Assembly (NCBI RefSeq): GCF_000002075.1
Contig: NW_004797431.1
Span: forward strand, 558,917 to 622,916
Length of the DNA: 64,000 bases
Source: Aplysia californica
Lineage: Eukaryota; Mollusca; Gastropoda; Aplysiida; Aplysiidae
Direction: 5' to 3'
Within the stretch, counting starts at the first letter, position 1, and each line of letters begins with the position of its first letter. The position numbers and the translations under genes are program-made. The notes below the pieces were generated by a model. It saw only the letters and a program-made list of their open reading frames with translations. It searched no databases and was not told where the DNA came from. Of the stretch, positions 23,101 through 35,911 are shown piece by piece.

Positions 23101-23702
23101 GTCTCCAGCACAGACCCCTCAAGATCTGGGACTAGGTCAGGGGTACAAAAGGTGAGGTCAAGAGATGAAGTGCCATAGGTGGCTCTGTTTCTGTAAGTTG
23201 GGGACCTATCATTTAAGAGACAGATGTTATTTTGAAATAAAAAATGTTATATTATTTTTCCTTTCTGGTCTGTAGGTTTGTCTCCCCAAAGGGGGCTGTG
23301 GGCATTGAAATCACCTAGCAAAATAAAAGGTTTTGGAAGCTGAGCCTTTAAGTCATTTAGTTGGGTTAATTTGAGAGGGTAATTTGGTGGGATATAAATT
23401 GAGCAGATCGTGATTGGTCTGTGCAGGGTGACCCGTACGGCAATAGCCTGGAAGGTCGTCTTAAGATGTACTTGTCTATGGAATGTGTTGTTGTCGGTGT
23501 AGATGGTGGTACCACCGGAAGCAATCTGGTTCTCTGTGTGAATGTGATGATACGCAGTAAATCCTCTTAAGTCTATGGTTGAAGCCGGGGCGAATTTTGT
23601 TTCTTGTATACAGGCCACACGTGGGCACAGTGTGGCCTGTAAGTGTTGCAATTCTGCAATGGAAGGTCGGATTCCGCCGGCATTCCATTGCAGGACCGCC
23701 AT
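20138..23702 (-). pseudogene. LINE ORF2: endonuclease, RT, RNase H (copy 1)
   Basis: Endonuclease (23247-23702) shows LQWNAGGI, CIQETKF and LLGDFNAHSPLWG, the APE-type blocks. RT (21681-22649) shows NYRPIALMSCLCKLIEKMI, GFRKTRSTLDH, IFFDLEKAF, GVPQGSILSPLLF and SLYVDDFLICC, so the catalytic YVDD is kept. RNase H follows (FTDGS near 20885-20900; IFSAEATAIDMALDS near 20810; WIPSHVGI near 20620, followed by an in-frame TGA). The last 79 codons hold CVGCDTDFTVRHILNEC. Several stops and frame shifts between 22650 and 23246 and after the RT make it non-functional. Confidence 0.82.
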
Positions 23703-23730
23703 TATGACTTTTTAGTTTTTATTTTGGAGC

Positions 23731-25194
23731 TCAAAGGCCCCGGCTTCGAAGAAACACTCTGACTCTTCCTAGCGGGGGAGGTAGAGTGTTTTCTAGGTTG
23801 CCGTCCTGGATTGGACGGCGGTCTAGTGGGGGATTTGGAGGAGTGACAGACTCCGCCCTTCCCGGGGTCAGGCCGGGGAGGGGGGTCGGAGCTGTCTTCC
23901 TCCATAGGCAGGGGTTTGTCTGCTGGAGGGGTAGGGGGAGGTTGAGCAGACGGAGGGGGCTGGGAAGGGGGGGAGGGGGCTGGGGGGAGGGGAGAAGGCC
24001 CACTTCACACTCCATCAGAGGGATGGGCTGTGAGGTGGAAGAAGAAGGAGAAGAAGAAGAAAAGGGGATAGAAGAGGGGTGAGGAGAAGAAGAGGGGGCG
24101 GAGGAAGAGTCCTCCCCGTCCTCCCTTAGAACCCCATAGCGGTTAGAGAGTGGCACCTCAAAGGGGGTTGCCACAGGGATAGAAGCGGGCTTTTTGTTCT
24201 TAGGCACAGAGACTTGCCTGTTGACCGCGGGCTTTGGGAGGTCGGCAGTAGAATTACTTGCCGACCTCGTGACCATCTGGGCTGCCTTTGAATATGATGA
24301 CCGGCCAATGACTGGGGTTGTGATTGGCGGGCAGACAACCTTACGGGCCTCCTGGAAGGAGCAGCCATTTCGCGCCTTGTATTCCTGGATGGCGCGTTCT
24401 TGGAGCCAAGTCGGGCACTCCTTGCTGAAAGCTGTGTGCTGGCCGTGGCAATTGGGGCAACAAGGACTAGCCTTGCATTCCTTCTCAGAATGCCCGGTCT
24501 TGCCACAACGAAGACACACGGCTGCGTGACTGGCTATGGCCGAACTTCTGACACTTGAAACAGCGCAGAGGGTTCGGCACATAGGGTCGTACGTCGAGTA
24601 CCAAGTAAGATGCCCGAACCGTGGCTGGAGGGCGACACGATTCAAATGTGACGACAACCGTGTTCGTCTCAATAGTAGTCTCCCCCCGCCGAAGAGTAAT
24701 CCGGCGGGCTTCGACCACTCCCTCACAGTGCTCCACAATCTCCTCCATGGAGCAGCCTATCAGCTCATGGCTGCGGACCACGCCCTTCGAGCGGTTAAAT
24801 TTCTGGTAGTGCTCGGACTTACATGGAATACTGCCGAAGGTCGTGGTATCCAGGAGTTTGGTCACTTCGTTCTCGGTTGCGCACTTGACAAGGAGTGCAC
24901 CACAGGAAAGTTTCTGTACACATGTGGGAATGTATCACAGAACTTTCCGTAGTGCATCTCCTGTCTTAACAGGTTGAGATCGGTAATTCTTCTCTGTGCG
25001 TCTTTTGAACTGGAGATGGCCACGTACGGTTGCCTCAGAAGCTCCTTGGGAGGAGGGAGGAAGGAGGCATCGGTTAAGGTCCTTTTACCATTTTTTAAAC
25101 TTTTGCTCGGCTCGGCGGCCGCACCCGCTTCCGCGAGCCGAGACTTTTTCACGTTGGGAGCTGGGGAAGGGTCTTTAGGGTTTTTAGAATCCAT
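23731..25194 (-). pseudogene. LINE ORF1, nucleic-acid-binding protein with zinc knuckles (copy 1)
   Basis: Starts MDSKNPKDPSPAPNVKK at 25194 and continues in two further frames (24485-24865, then 23731 to about 24560), implying two frame shifts. It has three cysteine clusters in a row: CFKCQKFGHS, CLRCGKTGHSEKEC, and CCPNCHGQHTAFSKECP. The C-terminal third is Pro/Ser-rich. Such ORF1 proteins bind element RNA in I/jockey-type LINEs. The ORF2 start lies about 28 bases after its stop. Copy 2 carries the same two frame shifts. Confidence 0.78.
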
Positions 25195-25647
25195 GAGAGC
25201 TTTTTATTTGATTAGACTCCGGGGCTCCCCGCCCGCCACGGAGCCCAACAAGGGGACACATTGCTCGGATGACCAGAGCTGTGCCAGGGCTACCCTGGAG
25301 CTATACTCTCAACGAGAAAGTACAAGACCCTCAAGTCAAGATTGACCCAGGGCTTGATGGGGTTTCAGCTCTCAACCGATTGAGTGGCATGGGCCGTGCC
25401 ACCCTCCCGTCTAAGAGGAAAACCAGGGCCAAAGAGGTGTGTTGGCAAGGTACAGTCCCTGGACAGATCTCACCTCAACCACCAGGTACCCGGTTTCCCT
25501 CCGCACGGGTCGCAACTCACTCTCAACGAGGCGCCCACTCTGTGGGATGGGTGACCTCTCGTTTTGCTGCACATGAGGTCAGCGGTGGTAGGAAAGATAG
25601 AAAAAGAAAGAAAGAAGGAAGGAGAAGAGGAAGATACACCAAAGTAA

Positions 25648-25691
25648 GTGTCGAACACGGATCCCAGAGGGTTGGGGTCCTTGTGCGACAC
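25648..25691. repeat. Hairpin in the LINE 5' region (copy 1)
   Basis: Left arm GTGTCGAACACGGATCCCA and right arm TTGGGGTCCTTGTGCGACAC around a loop of about 5 bases. In copy 2 (35912-35955) the arms pair better. Confidence 0.7.
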
Positions 25692-25904
25692 TTCGCCTTT
25701 GAGGGGGTTGCACCTTCTGCAGACGAAGCAGTGGGTCTATTTATATCCCCCCGACCCACTGGGTCAAACAAAAGAAACAAAAGGGCAGTAGCATCAGAGA
25801 AATGTACAAAAGAACTAATTGAAAGAATACATGCTTGACTTACATAACTTACTAATTAGTAACATATTAGGCGTTAAAAATCAGATGTTCTAAAGCGTAA
25901 CTAC

Positions 25905-26081
25905 CTTAAAAGCAACGATATCCCCTAACTGCGGTGGACCTTCCAGCACTGGAATCTTCTCACACTCAATACCCACTGGCGTCACTTCAATTCTTCTGTC
26001 ACCAGACAAGTGTCCACTTCTGTCAAGAAGTTTTCTGGTATCATGGTGGTTCTTTGAATCATTCTCCACTTGCTGTGAAAC
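25905..26081 (-). CDS. COIL: Coilin exon 3 (copy 1)
   Basis: A 177-base exon, phase 0 at both ends, with acceptor TGTGTAG and donor AAG|GTAGTT on the minus strand. It starts VSQQVENDSKNHHDTRKLL and ends with IPVLEGPPQLGDIVAFK. The end aligns with human PLLAAAPQVGEKIAFK at the entry to the coilin Tudor-like domain. Copy 2 (36169-36345) differs at one codon seen by eye (CAT here, CGT there: His versus Arg in the NHHD motif). The LINE lies between this exon and exon 4. Confidence 0.76.
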
Positions 26082-26573
26082 CTACACACAAAAACAACAA
26101 GATTCAAGCACTGACAACTACATTTGACACATGACATATCGTCCGCCAACTATTAAAATGTACTAAGCTAAAAATATTGAAAAATCATCTTTCACTTGCA
26201 ATTTCCTAATCTGTGGTATCAGTCGCATGTGCTCATAAAGATATTTTGTCAAAATTTAAATTCTAAATGTTGAAAAATGCAAGTACAGAAATACTAATGA
26301 AGGTACAGTTTTTAAAAGAATGAAACTGGTTTTTTTCATTCTCCTGCACAATTTTCAACGATATGATAGAGGGAGTGGGTAAGCAGGGTTTGAAGTCAAA
26401 TCGATCAAAGCTTAAAACCAAAAAGATATCAACAAATATAATCAAACTCGTTACCTTCCTCCTTTTGATGTGAATTATATTCCTAACTATGCCACTACTA
26501 TACTCATCGAGGAGACCAGAAGATCAAAAACAATCTCTCCACTCTGTTTATGATACTTTATCTCTCTCTCTCA

Positions 26574-26673
26574 NNNNNNNNNNNNNNNNNNNNNNNNNNN
26601 NNNNNNNNNNNNNNNNNNNNNNNNNNNNNNNNNNNNNNNNNNNNNNNNNNNNNNNNNNNNNNNNNNNNNNNNN
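26574..26673. other. Assembly gap of 100 N
   Basis: Exactly 100 N, the conventional length for a gap of unknown size. It separates the two copies of the 10-kb duplication and falls just after a TC microsatellite. Confidence 0.99.
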
Positions 26674-28141
26674 AAATACTCGGATACAAATAACTTTCAC
26701 TATGGTAACGAAGAAAATCTGAACTTTTTCAAAGTGCACAGCATTTGGTGTTTTATAGCAAAGGAGCAAAGAAACAGCCATCTGAATTAGGCCTACCCCC
26801 ATTTCACCGAAACCATGCGCTCCGAAGGCTGCAAGTCGGCTTACGTGCCTTGTTTACGCTAACTAATTATACGTTTGCAATAGCACCATAAACACATGAG
26901 AGCACGCACACACACATGCGCACACACCCACACAGATACACGTTCACACACACATACAAAAACACATCAACACACATACACACACATGCACATAGACCGC
27001 CTCAGTGGCCTCTTGGTAAGGAGTCCGCTTTAAGAGATCTAGAAAAAGGTTAATTAATCTCTTTTAAAAGCACTAAAACACAGTAAAAACGAACCTTTAA
27101 AGACAAACCAAGAGTAAAACTGAAAGATCAACAGACGATCACAGCAAGGAGGGCACGCCCAAACAGTCACCTGTTTACGTAAACAAGCTTGACGTGAGCT
27201 GGAAGTTACCGTTCTTACCCCGTTTAACCAATCAGAGCCCTCAGTCGTGCATAGTGACAACCGTTTGTTTATATTTCAGACCATTCATGTTCGAAAGGGG
27301 TTAAAATCTAAAAATAGTTGCGAATGAAGAACGTTGAAACAAAAGTGGCCATGAGGTAATGGTTCTATAAATAACCTCACAGTTACACATGAGCAAGGTC
27401 CAAATTCCTTTATCGCGTCTCGTCACCCAAGATCACAACAAACCACACACACCCCCAAAATAAATCAAAATAAAATATTTATACTCAATTATAGTTGTTT
27501 ATTTTTATCGTAAATGAAGCAGAATATATTAAACTTTCAATAGATTAAAAAAAACAAAAATTTCATGGAAAGTCACTTTTTTTGCCTTTGGAGCCTCATA
27601 GCTGATAATAGAACACTGCGTCTTACAACTGACATTGCTCGTGGAAGACACATTTGATGTTGAAGTCATAGTGAAGAAATGTGCTCAAGCCGTTGCCAGC
27701 GACTCACCGGCATAGCGGTTCTGACCATGAACTACTGGGAGCGGCTTGCCAGAGACAAGGAGCTAAAGCGAAGTGCCTAAATGCCGTATTTTATTTTCAT
27801 CTTATACTAATACCGTGAGAAAGCCTTTTCCTTTAGGCCAACTTTACAACAGCTCTTCAAAAATATTTCCTAACTCAGCAACTCCTTTCAGAGCACGGCA
27901 CTTACAATTCATCAGGCTGCAAGCTACTTATCTAAGGTATCACATAAAGGAGAACAGGTACTATAGCCTTGATTCGACTATGTCTTAGGTGTCTCAGAGC
28001 TGAAATTTACTTTTTTTGACGAACTTTTTTATTTTATTGACTTTCTATGAGGCTTAGAAAACAACTTTATTCAGTCAATTCAGTATTTGGCTTTCAGCTT
28101 TTGGACAGATAAGTTTTTTCCCAGTTATCACAATAAAGCAA

Positions 28142-28344
28142 TTTTAGTTTTAGTTTTTAGTTTTAGTAAGTGTTTTATGGCGCTCACAACTGCATAAGGT
28201 CATATGAGCGCCAGGAGATTAGAGGTGTTACAAAAGAGTAACAAACATAAAAAAGAAGAAAGGGAGATAAGGACGACAGATGTTTGATTGATAGGAAAGA
28301 AGACGCAAACCACACCAGAGCACCCGCCAACCACCCACAAAGTA
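28142..28344 (+). repeat. GGCGCTC-family interspersed repeat (duplication copy 2)
   Basis: Partner of 17870-18072, with the same hairpin front and purine-rich body. Confidence 0.75.
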
Positions 28345-28493
28345 ATTTTAAACGGGGAAAAAAAAATGTAAACAACATCAGGTTTATTGAGTGGTGCATT
28401 AACCTACAAATCATATGAAATGAACAGAGATACATCATGCTGTTTGGCTGTGATTTTCCCACCTACTGCATGTGGCTTTAAAACAATGCTTAC

Positions 28494-28541
28494 CTTGAAG
28501 CTGGACAGACTAGGTGTGTAATCTTCACCAAGTTCCATGAC
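28494..28541 (-). CDS. COIL: Coilin exon 4 (copy 2)
   Basis: Identical in sequence and splice signals to 18222-18269: VMELGEDYTPSLSSFK, phase 0 at both ends. In transcript order this copy comes first. If both copies were genuine, exons 3 and 4 would be repeated in frame. Confidence 0.7.
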
Positions 28542-29181
28542 CTATTCAGGACAAACAAAGAGTAAATTATAAACCAACTAGATCTAAACAAAATAAATAG
28601 TCGGGCACAGATAACATGAGCACAGAAAACTCGAAATCACGGATGGCTCATACAATTTGATATTCCCCGACTGATATCTTAATTTTTCCGTTATATCCAT
28701 ATATACCCAAATTGTGACTGTGTCGAACACATTTGCCAATCCCCAACATGTTTTAGTTATCTATGCCCAACTAAACTCCCATCTGTCAAATATACACCAC
28801 ATAAGACATGAATGCTATGATCACAATTAAATCTTAAATGTGTAAGACATTTACATACTGTCATCTTACTCTTCAAGAAGTCTTATCTCTGGTTCAATTT
28901 TGTTTCTGCATTTATAGTAGCACATGAAAGCATGAAATCAGCTAGATTCTATGCCCACTCATGTACACATGGAGTCTGTAGGCAAAAGAGTCACAAAGAA
29001 CAAAAACAACTTCCTACAGAGATTTTTATTATAACAATAATAATAAAAATGATTTTTAAAAATGTTTAAGAATAATAATAATAATAATAAAGACCACTTC
29101 TGTAGCACCTACTCCCTTGTGACTCTAGGCACTTCACAATAAAACTTTTTAAAAAGAAGAAAAAAAATATTTGTGAGGCAG

Positions 29182-29583
29182 CATGATGAAATCAGGCTCT
29201 TGTCAAAATAATGAAATCAAAGAAACCAGCATTCTCCCTCCTGCTCTTTTGGCAATTTTCATCAAATTTTTGGCCTTTGAAAAACACATCTCTGTGTGGA
29301 TTTTACTGAAAAATGTTGAATAAATACATGCAAAATGTTATTTTGCCGTTTCCAAGGACTCTCAAGCTTTGGAAGTCACGTAACTTTGGCAGCCATTTTC
29401 TCACTAACTTTGGCTCTGAAACCTTGCAACCCCCACTTCCTTTAATTGCATCCATTTCTATTTAGGATAGACGAGTATTTTTTTTTTCAACGGAAAAACA
29501 AGACAAATGAACAGGCTATAAGATTATACCAATAAATTCATATATGCCCAAAAACTGACGAGGGCCTGATTCACCGCGTCATG
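29182..29583. mobile_element. MITE-like element (duplication copy 2)
   Basis: Partner of 18910-19311 with the same inverted ends. Confidence 0.7.
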
Positions 29584-29819
29584 TCACATAAAAAAAATTA
29601 TACAGCTTGCACCATGACACATTTTGTGCATACTGGCCCATTCAATGTATAACAACCCTTTCATGCACCGGTAATTTGACAGAAGAACATAAATAATCGA
29701 AAAGACTATCACTGAGGTTGCTGATCAAACTTAGAAGAAGAATCAACTAGTTAGTTTGTAAAATAGTGTAGGGTTTTGTACATAATCGTACAATTTTTAC
29801 TCAAAATTCAATGTTTTTT

Positions 29820-30003
29820 GTTTTGTTTTAGTAAGAGTTTTACTGCACTTGCAACTGGTTTATATAAAGTGCAGAAGATTTGGTATCACTAGAGTGTAAT
29901 ATACAAAGAAAAGAAGGAGGAGAGATAAGGATAATAGAGATAAAACATATTTAATAGGAAAGAAGGAGCAAATCACACCTGAGTACCTGCCAACCACCCA
30001 TTC
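29820..30003 (+). repeat. GGCGCTC-family interspersed repeat, diverged (duplication copy 2)
   Basis: Partner of 19549-19732. Confidence 0.6.
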
Positions 30004-30108
30004 AAAGTCTAAAAAAAGAGCCCAACATGTCAACAGGTCCAATAAAATATAATGGTTATCTTGTTCCATGGAAACGGCAAGAGAAACAAACAGAAACAAA
30101 AGTAGTAG

Positions 30109-30265
30109 TAGTAGTAGTACAGGGTTTTACGGCGCTCGCAACTGCATAAGGTCATATGAGTTTAATATAGTGTAAAGCGCATAGAGCCTGCTGTTGAGCG
30201 GGGATATGCGCTATACAAATGCTATTTATTATTATTATTATATGAGCGCGCGAAACACAAGTTGG
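30109..30265 (+). repeat. GGCGCTC-family front with nested retroposon tail (duplication copy 2)
   Basis: Partner of 19835-19990. The nested 79 bases are at 30161-30239, flanked by ATATGAG at 30154-30160 and 30240-30246. One extra AGT unit precedes it compared with copy 1. Confidence 0.7.
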
Positions 30266-30412
30266 TAGCATTCGCAACAGTTCACTGCACGGTTGGTCGA
30301 CAATTAGACTTTAAAATGCTAAAATACTAAATTTCAGTGTAAATATATTTGCGATTTAAAACAACTCTTATAAATAACAATTTTAAAAAATTTTAAACTA
30401 TATTGTTTCACT

Positions 30413-33400
30413 TTACAATTTGCCATAAAGGCCAATGGCCTTCATAAAATTAAAAATTCTGCTGGGACCACAGACGGAAAAAATGTCTTGCAATTTCTTG
30501 CATTTATAATATTTCCTTCGGATCTCTCCAAAGTCTAGACATTCGTTTAAGATGTGTCTAACGGTAAAATCTGTGTCGCATCCGACACAGAACGGCTTCT
30601 CATCTCCCTGTAGGAGGTATTTGTGGGTCAGGGCCGTGTGTCCGATGCGCAATCGAGTAAAAATGACTTCGTCTCTTCTGGAGAGGTCTGAAGGATTTCG
30701 CTGTTTCAGTTTGGGTTTATTGTTTTTTTGTTTTTCCCAGTGGCTCTCCCACAGACTGGAGGTGTACTTTTTGACTTTATTTTTAAAGTCAGTCTGTGGG
30801 AAAGTGTTTGTCATTGATCCCAGCAGAAGGGATGAAGCTTTCTTCGCCAGGTCGTCTACCTGCTCGTTTCCTCAGATGCCCACATGGCTAGGTATCCATG
30901 CGAACATGATGTTTTTTCCGTCTCTGATAGTGTGTGAATTTTCTGTTGTAGCCTATTTTTGGGTGTAAGAGTTGTAGTTTGTGAGTGAGGTGATGCAAGA
31001 CAGAGAGTCAGAAAGGATTAGGAAAGATTTGTTTGGAGAATTTTCTACGGAGTCCAGTGCCATGTCAATGGCAGTGGCCTCCGCAGAGAAAATGGAGGCT
31101 TCAGGATGGAGTCTCCTCTGGTGTGTACTGTTGGGAGATAGGGCTGGTCTTTTTTGGAGCCATCCGTGAAGATGAGCTCCGCACCGGGGTATTCATCTAT
31201 TAGTTTTTTGTATTCTGCTTTAATCTGCTTTAAAAGTTTTGGTGTTTGTGCTTTCTTTGTTGTGTGTGGTCAGCTTTTGCCTTGGTGAGGTGCCACGGAG
31301 GGAGGTCGGGGAAAAGAAATTGTTGGATGTCTTGTTTGGAAAAGTGTAAGTTTTTGAGGTCCTCAAGGATTCTGAGGCCGAAGGGTTTGATGAGTTTTTC
31401 GTTGTTTTGGAATCTGTTTATGGTTTCTGGGTTTGTTTTAAAAAAGCAGTTGTGCGCTGGATTTTCCGGTGTTGAGCTCTGTTTAATTGCGTATTGTAGT
31501 GAGAGTTGTGTGCGTCTGAGTGAGAGTGGTGGTATGTTGGCCTCGGCCTGGAGGCTCTCCACCGGAGAAGTGCGGAAAGCCCCCACAGCGAGGCGGAGTC
31601 CTTGGTTTCGTACTGGGTCTAGCATTTTTAAGATGTGTGGTTTTGCCGATCCACAGACTTGACAGCCGTAGTCAAGCCTGGACCGGACAAGGGAGATGTA
31701 CAAGTGGAGAAGGTGTTTTGAGTCCCCGTCCCACTCCAGATGCGATAGAATTTTCAAAGCGTTTAGCGCTTTCTGGCACCTCACACGAAGGTCTTTGATG
31801 TGTGGTATGAATGTGAGTTTTTAGTCGAAAATGACGCAGAGGAAACGAGCTTGGTCCTGGACGGGAATCCTTTCCCCGTATAGTGTCAAATCCGGCTGCA
31901 GCATTACTGTTTGCCCACTTTTCGAGTTTGTCTTTCCTTAGATCTTCAAAGAGGATTTTTCGAACAGCAGCATATCAAAAAGTCGTCAACGTATAACGAG
32001 CTGTCTATGCTGTTTTGGAGGGGTTTTACTATGGAATTTATTTTAATTTCGAATAGGAGAGGAGAAAGGATGCTCCCCTGGGGGACTCCCTCCTGTTGGT
32101 GGGGGTCTGAAAGGGAGGACCCGACACGAACATGGAAGGAACGGTTCTTCAGGAAGTTGCCAATGAAGGCAGGGAGGTGACCGCGTATGCCGAGTGCGTG
32201 CAGGTCTCGAAGAATGCCGTACTTCCAGGTTGTGTTGAAGGCTTTTTCTAGGTCGAAAAAGATGGCCACCATGTGGCCTCCTTCAGCAAACGTCTCGCCT
32301 ATAAAGGTCTCCAGGCGGACCAGGTGATCAAGAGTGGATCGAGTTTTCCTGAATCCGCACTGGAGACCGCTCAGCGAGCCCGTCGTTTCCAGAAACCACA
32401 TGAGTCGCCTGAGGATCATTTTTTCAATGAGTTTGCAGAGACAGCTCATTAGTGCTATTGGTCTGTAATTGGATGGGTGTGTGTGGTCCTTGTTTGGCTT
32501 GGGTATTGGAATGACAGTGGCGAGACGCCAAGACTCCGGAAAGGAGTGCGACCGCCACATGTTGTTGTATATGTTTAGTAGGAGTGTGAGTGTTTCTGAG
32601 GGTAAGTGTCTAATGATCTGGTTGTGGATGTCATCCGGTCTCGGGGCTGTATTGCCCAGGTCCGAGATGCACAATATTAGTTCGTCTATTGTGAAGTCTG
32701 CATTGTAGGTTTCAGTGTTGTTTGAGAGGAAGTTTAGGTGTTGTTTTTCTCTGTTAGTGTTAGTTTTGATGTTTTGAAAAGTGGTGTTGTAGTTTGCTTG
32801 GGATGAGTTTTTGGCGAGAGATGTAGCAATTGTGTTTGCGATGTCTACTTGTGTTTCAGCTGTGGTTCCATCCGGCCTCTGGACGTGCCAAATGGTGTCT
32901 GTGCTTCTACCCAAGAATTTTTTAGCAATTTTGAAAACTTGATTGAGTGGTGTCTGGCTGTTGATTTTTTAGATGTATTTTTTGAATGATTGTCTTTTAC
33001 TCTCCCTGAGGCATCTACGTGCCACAGCTCGAGCCTTTAAATTGTTTATCTTGTTTTCTGTGGTGGTGTTGTTGACGTTTTTTTCGATACGCTGCCTTCT
33101 TTTTCTTTACTGCATCCTCACATTCCCAAGAGAACCAGATATTGTTCCTCTGGGGTTTTGTTTTTGTTTTTGGTATGTGTTTTTGGCATATTTCTAAAAG
33201 CTTTTCGTGGAATTTATTGTAGTTGAGGTCGAAAGTGGGGTTCAGAATCTGGGAACATTGATTGGCAAACCCGTTCCAGTCTGCTTTTTTTAAGTTGAAG
33301 CGTTTGGGATCGGGTCGTGTTGGAGGCTATTGTTTTTTAGAAGAATTGGGAAATGGTCCGTACGGTCTCCAGCACAGACCCCTCAAGATCTGGGACTAGG

Positions 33401-33966
33401 TCAGGGGTACAAAAGGTGAGGTCAAGAGATGAAGTGCCATAGGTGGCTCTGTTTCTGTAAGTTGGGGACCTATCATTTAAGAGACAGATGTTATTTTGAA
33501 ATAAAAAATGTTATATTATTTTTCCTTTCTGGTCTGTAGGTTTGTCTCCCCAAAGGGGGCTGTGGGCATTGAAATCACCTAGCAAAATAAAAGGTTTTGG
33601 AAGCTGAGCCTTTAAGTCATTTAGTTGGGTTAATTTGAGAGGGTAATTTGGTGGGATATAAATTGAGCAGATCGTGATTGGTCTGTGCAGGGTGACCCGT
33701 ACGGCAATAGCCTGGAAGGTCGTCTTAAGATGTACTTGTCTATGGAATGTGTTGTTGTCGGTGTAGATGGTGGTACCACCGGAAGCAATCTGGTTCTCAG
33801 TGTGAATGTGATGATACGCAGTAAATCCTCTTAAGTCTATGGTTGAAGCCGGGGCGAATTTTGTTTCTTGTATACAGGCCACACGTGGGCACAGTGTGGC
33901 CTGTAAGTGTTGCAATTCTGCAATGGAAGGTCAGATTCCGCAGGCACTCCATTGCAGGACCGCCAT
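30413..33966 (-). pseudogene. LINE ORF2 (copy 2)
   Basis: Same domain order as copy 1: endonuclease (33511-33966), RT (31946-32914, its 322-codon translation identical to copy 1, with YVDD), RNase H, and the C-terminal CVGCDTDFTVRHILNEC segment (open from 30814 to 30413). Ten codons after its ATG it has a TGA where copy 1 has CGA, so the endonuclease frame here opens only from an internal Met at 33915. Confidence 0.8.
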
Positions 33967-33994
33967 TATGACTTTTTAGTTTTTATTATGGAGC

Positions 33995-35458
33995 TCAAAG
34001 GCCCCGGCTTCGAAGAAACACTCTGACTCCTCCTTGCGGGGGAGGTACAGTGTTTTCTAAGTTGCCGTCCTGGATTGGACGGCGGTCTAGTGGGGGATTT
34101 GGAGGAGTGACAGATTCCGCCCTTCCCGGGGTCAGGCTGGGGAGGGGGGTCGGAGCTGTCTTCCTCCATAGGCAGGGGTTTGTCTGCTGGAGGGGTAGGG
34201 GGAAGTTGAGCAGACGGAGGGGGCTGGGAAGGGGGGGAGGGGGCTGGGGGGAGGGGAGAAGGCCCACTTCACACTCCATCAGAGGGATGGGCTGTGAGGT
34301 GGAAGAAGAAGAAGAAGAAGAAGAAAAGGGGATAGAAGAGGGGTGAGGGGGAGAAGAGGGGGCGGAGGAAGAGTCCTCCCAGTCCTCCCCTAAAGCCCCA
34401 TAGCGGTTAGAAAGTGGCACCTCATAGGGGGTTACCACAGGGATAGTAGCGGGCTTTTTGTTCTTAGGCACAGAGACTTGCCTGTTGACCGCAGGCTTTG
34501 GGAGGTCGGCAGTGGAATTACTTGCCGACCTCGTGACTACCTGGGCTGCCTTTGAATATGATGACCGGCCAATGACTGGGGTTATGACTGGCGGGTAGAC
34601 AACCTTACGGGCCTCCTGGAAGGAGCAGCCATTTCGCGCCTTGTATTCTTGGATGGCGCGTTCTTGGAGCCAAGTCGGGCACTCCTTGCTGAAAGCTGTG
34701 TGCTGGCCGTGGCAATTGGGGCAACAAGGACTAGCCTTGCATTCCTTCTTAGGATGCCCGGTCTTGCCACAACGAGGACACACGGCTGCGTGACTGGCTA
34801 TGGCCGAACTTCTGACACTTGAAACAGCGCAGAGGGTTCGGCACATCGGGTCGTACGTCGAGTACCAAGTAAGATGCCCGAACCGTGGCTGGAGGGCGAC
34901 ACGATTCAAATGTGACGACAACCGTGTTCGTCTCAATAGTAGTCTCCCCCCGTCGAAGAGTAATCCGGCGGGCTTCGACCACTCCCTCACAGTGCTCCAC
35001 AATCTCCTCCATGGAGCAGCCTATCAGCTCATGGCTGCGGACCACGCCCTTCGAGCGGTTAAATTTCTGGTAGTGCTCGGACTTACATGGAATACTGCCG
35101 AAGGTCGTGGTATCCAGGAGTTTGGTCACTTCGTTCTCGGTTGCGCACTTGACAAGAAGTGCACCACAGGAAAGTTTCTGTACACATGTGGGAATGTATC
35201 ACAGAACTTTCCGTAGTGCATCTCCTGTCTTAACAGGTTGAGATCGGTAATTCTTCTCTGTGCGTCTTTTGAACTGGAGATGGCCACGTACGGTTGCCTC
35301 AGAAGCTCCTTGGGAGGAGGGAGGAAGGAGGCATCGGTTAAGGTCCTTTTACCATTTTTTAAACTTTTGCTCGGCTCGGCGGCCGCACCCGCTTCCGCGA
35401 GCCGAGACTTTTTCACGTTGGGAGCTGGGGAAGGGTCTTTAGGGTTTTTAGAATCCAT
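33995..35458 (-). pseudogene. LINE ORF1 with zinc knuckles (copy 2)
   Basis: Same three-frame layout as copy 1. Zinc-knuckle region CPRCGKTGHPKKEC here against CLRCGKTGHSEKEC in copy 1. It shows clearly more differences from its partner than the RT does, concentrated between about 33925 and 34800. Confidence 0.76.
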
Positions 35459-35911
35459 GAGAGCTTTTTATTTGATTAGACTCCGGGGCTCCCCGCCCGC
35501 CACGGAGCCCAACAAAGGGACACATTGCTCGGATGACCAGAGCTGTGCCAGGGCTACCCTGGAGCTATACTCTCAACGAGAAAGTACAAGACCCTCAAGT
35601 CAAGATTGACCCAGGGCTTGATGGGGTTTCAGCTCTCAACCGATTGAGTGGCATGGGCCGTGCCACCCTCCCGTCTAAGAGGAAAACCAGGGCCAAAGAG
35701 GTGTGTTGGCAAGGTACAGTCCCTGGACAGATCTCACCTCAACCACCAGGTACCCGGTTTCCCTCCGCACGGGTCGCAACTCACTCTCAACGAGGCGCCC
35801 ACTCTGTGGGATGGGTGACCTCTCGTTTTGCTGCACATGAGGTCAGCGGTGGTAGGAAAGATAGAAAAAGAAAGAAAGAAGGAAGGAGAAGAGGAAGATA
35901 CACCAAAGTGA

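Larger units (their letters stand above)
20060..25830 (-). mobile_element. Near full-length RNase H-bearing LINE (copy 1)
   Basis: Minus-strand element of about 5.7 kb. It has a GC-rich 5' region (25195-25830), ORF1 with CCHC zinc knuckles (23731-25194), and ORF2 with APE endonuclease, reverse transcriptase, RNase H and a C-terminal cysteine/histidine segment (20138-23702). This order fits the I/Nimb/jockey-like superfamily; the clade is not resolved by eye. Its GC content is well above the flanking host DNA. It lies in coilin intron 3, in the same orientation as the gene. Both reading frames are broken, so it is inactive. Exact ends and target duplication were not delimited. Confidence 0.82.
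16411..26573. repeat. Large direct duplication, copy 1
   Basis: Begins AAATACTCGGATACAAATAA and ends in a TCTCTCTCTCA run at the N gap. The matching copy is 26674-36834, with an offset of 10263 to 10275 depending on small indels. It contains coilin exons 3 and 4, interspersed repeats, a MITE and a whole-length LINE, all in the same order and orientation as the other copy. The copies differ by scattered substitutions and a few indels, such as 8 extra bases in copy 2 near 26842 and one extra AGT unit near 30110. Confidence 0.95.

Noticed and set aside
24536-25345. Long plus-strand open frames over the LINE (24536-24952, 24974-25345, 25269-25838)
   Set aside because: They run antisense to LINE ORF1 and its GC-rich 5' region. 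High GC makes stops rare, and no family resemblance was seen.
26489-26802. Open frames running through the N gap at 26574-26673 (and likewise at 52787-53159)
   Set aside because: They are artefacts of translating N; the real sequence there is unknown.
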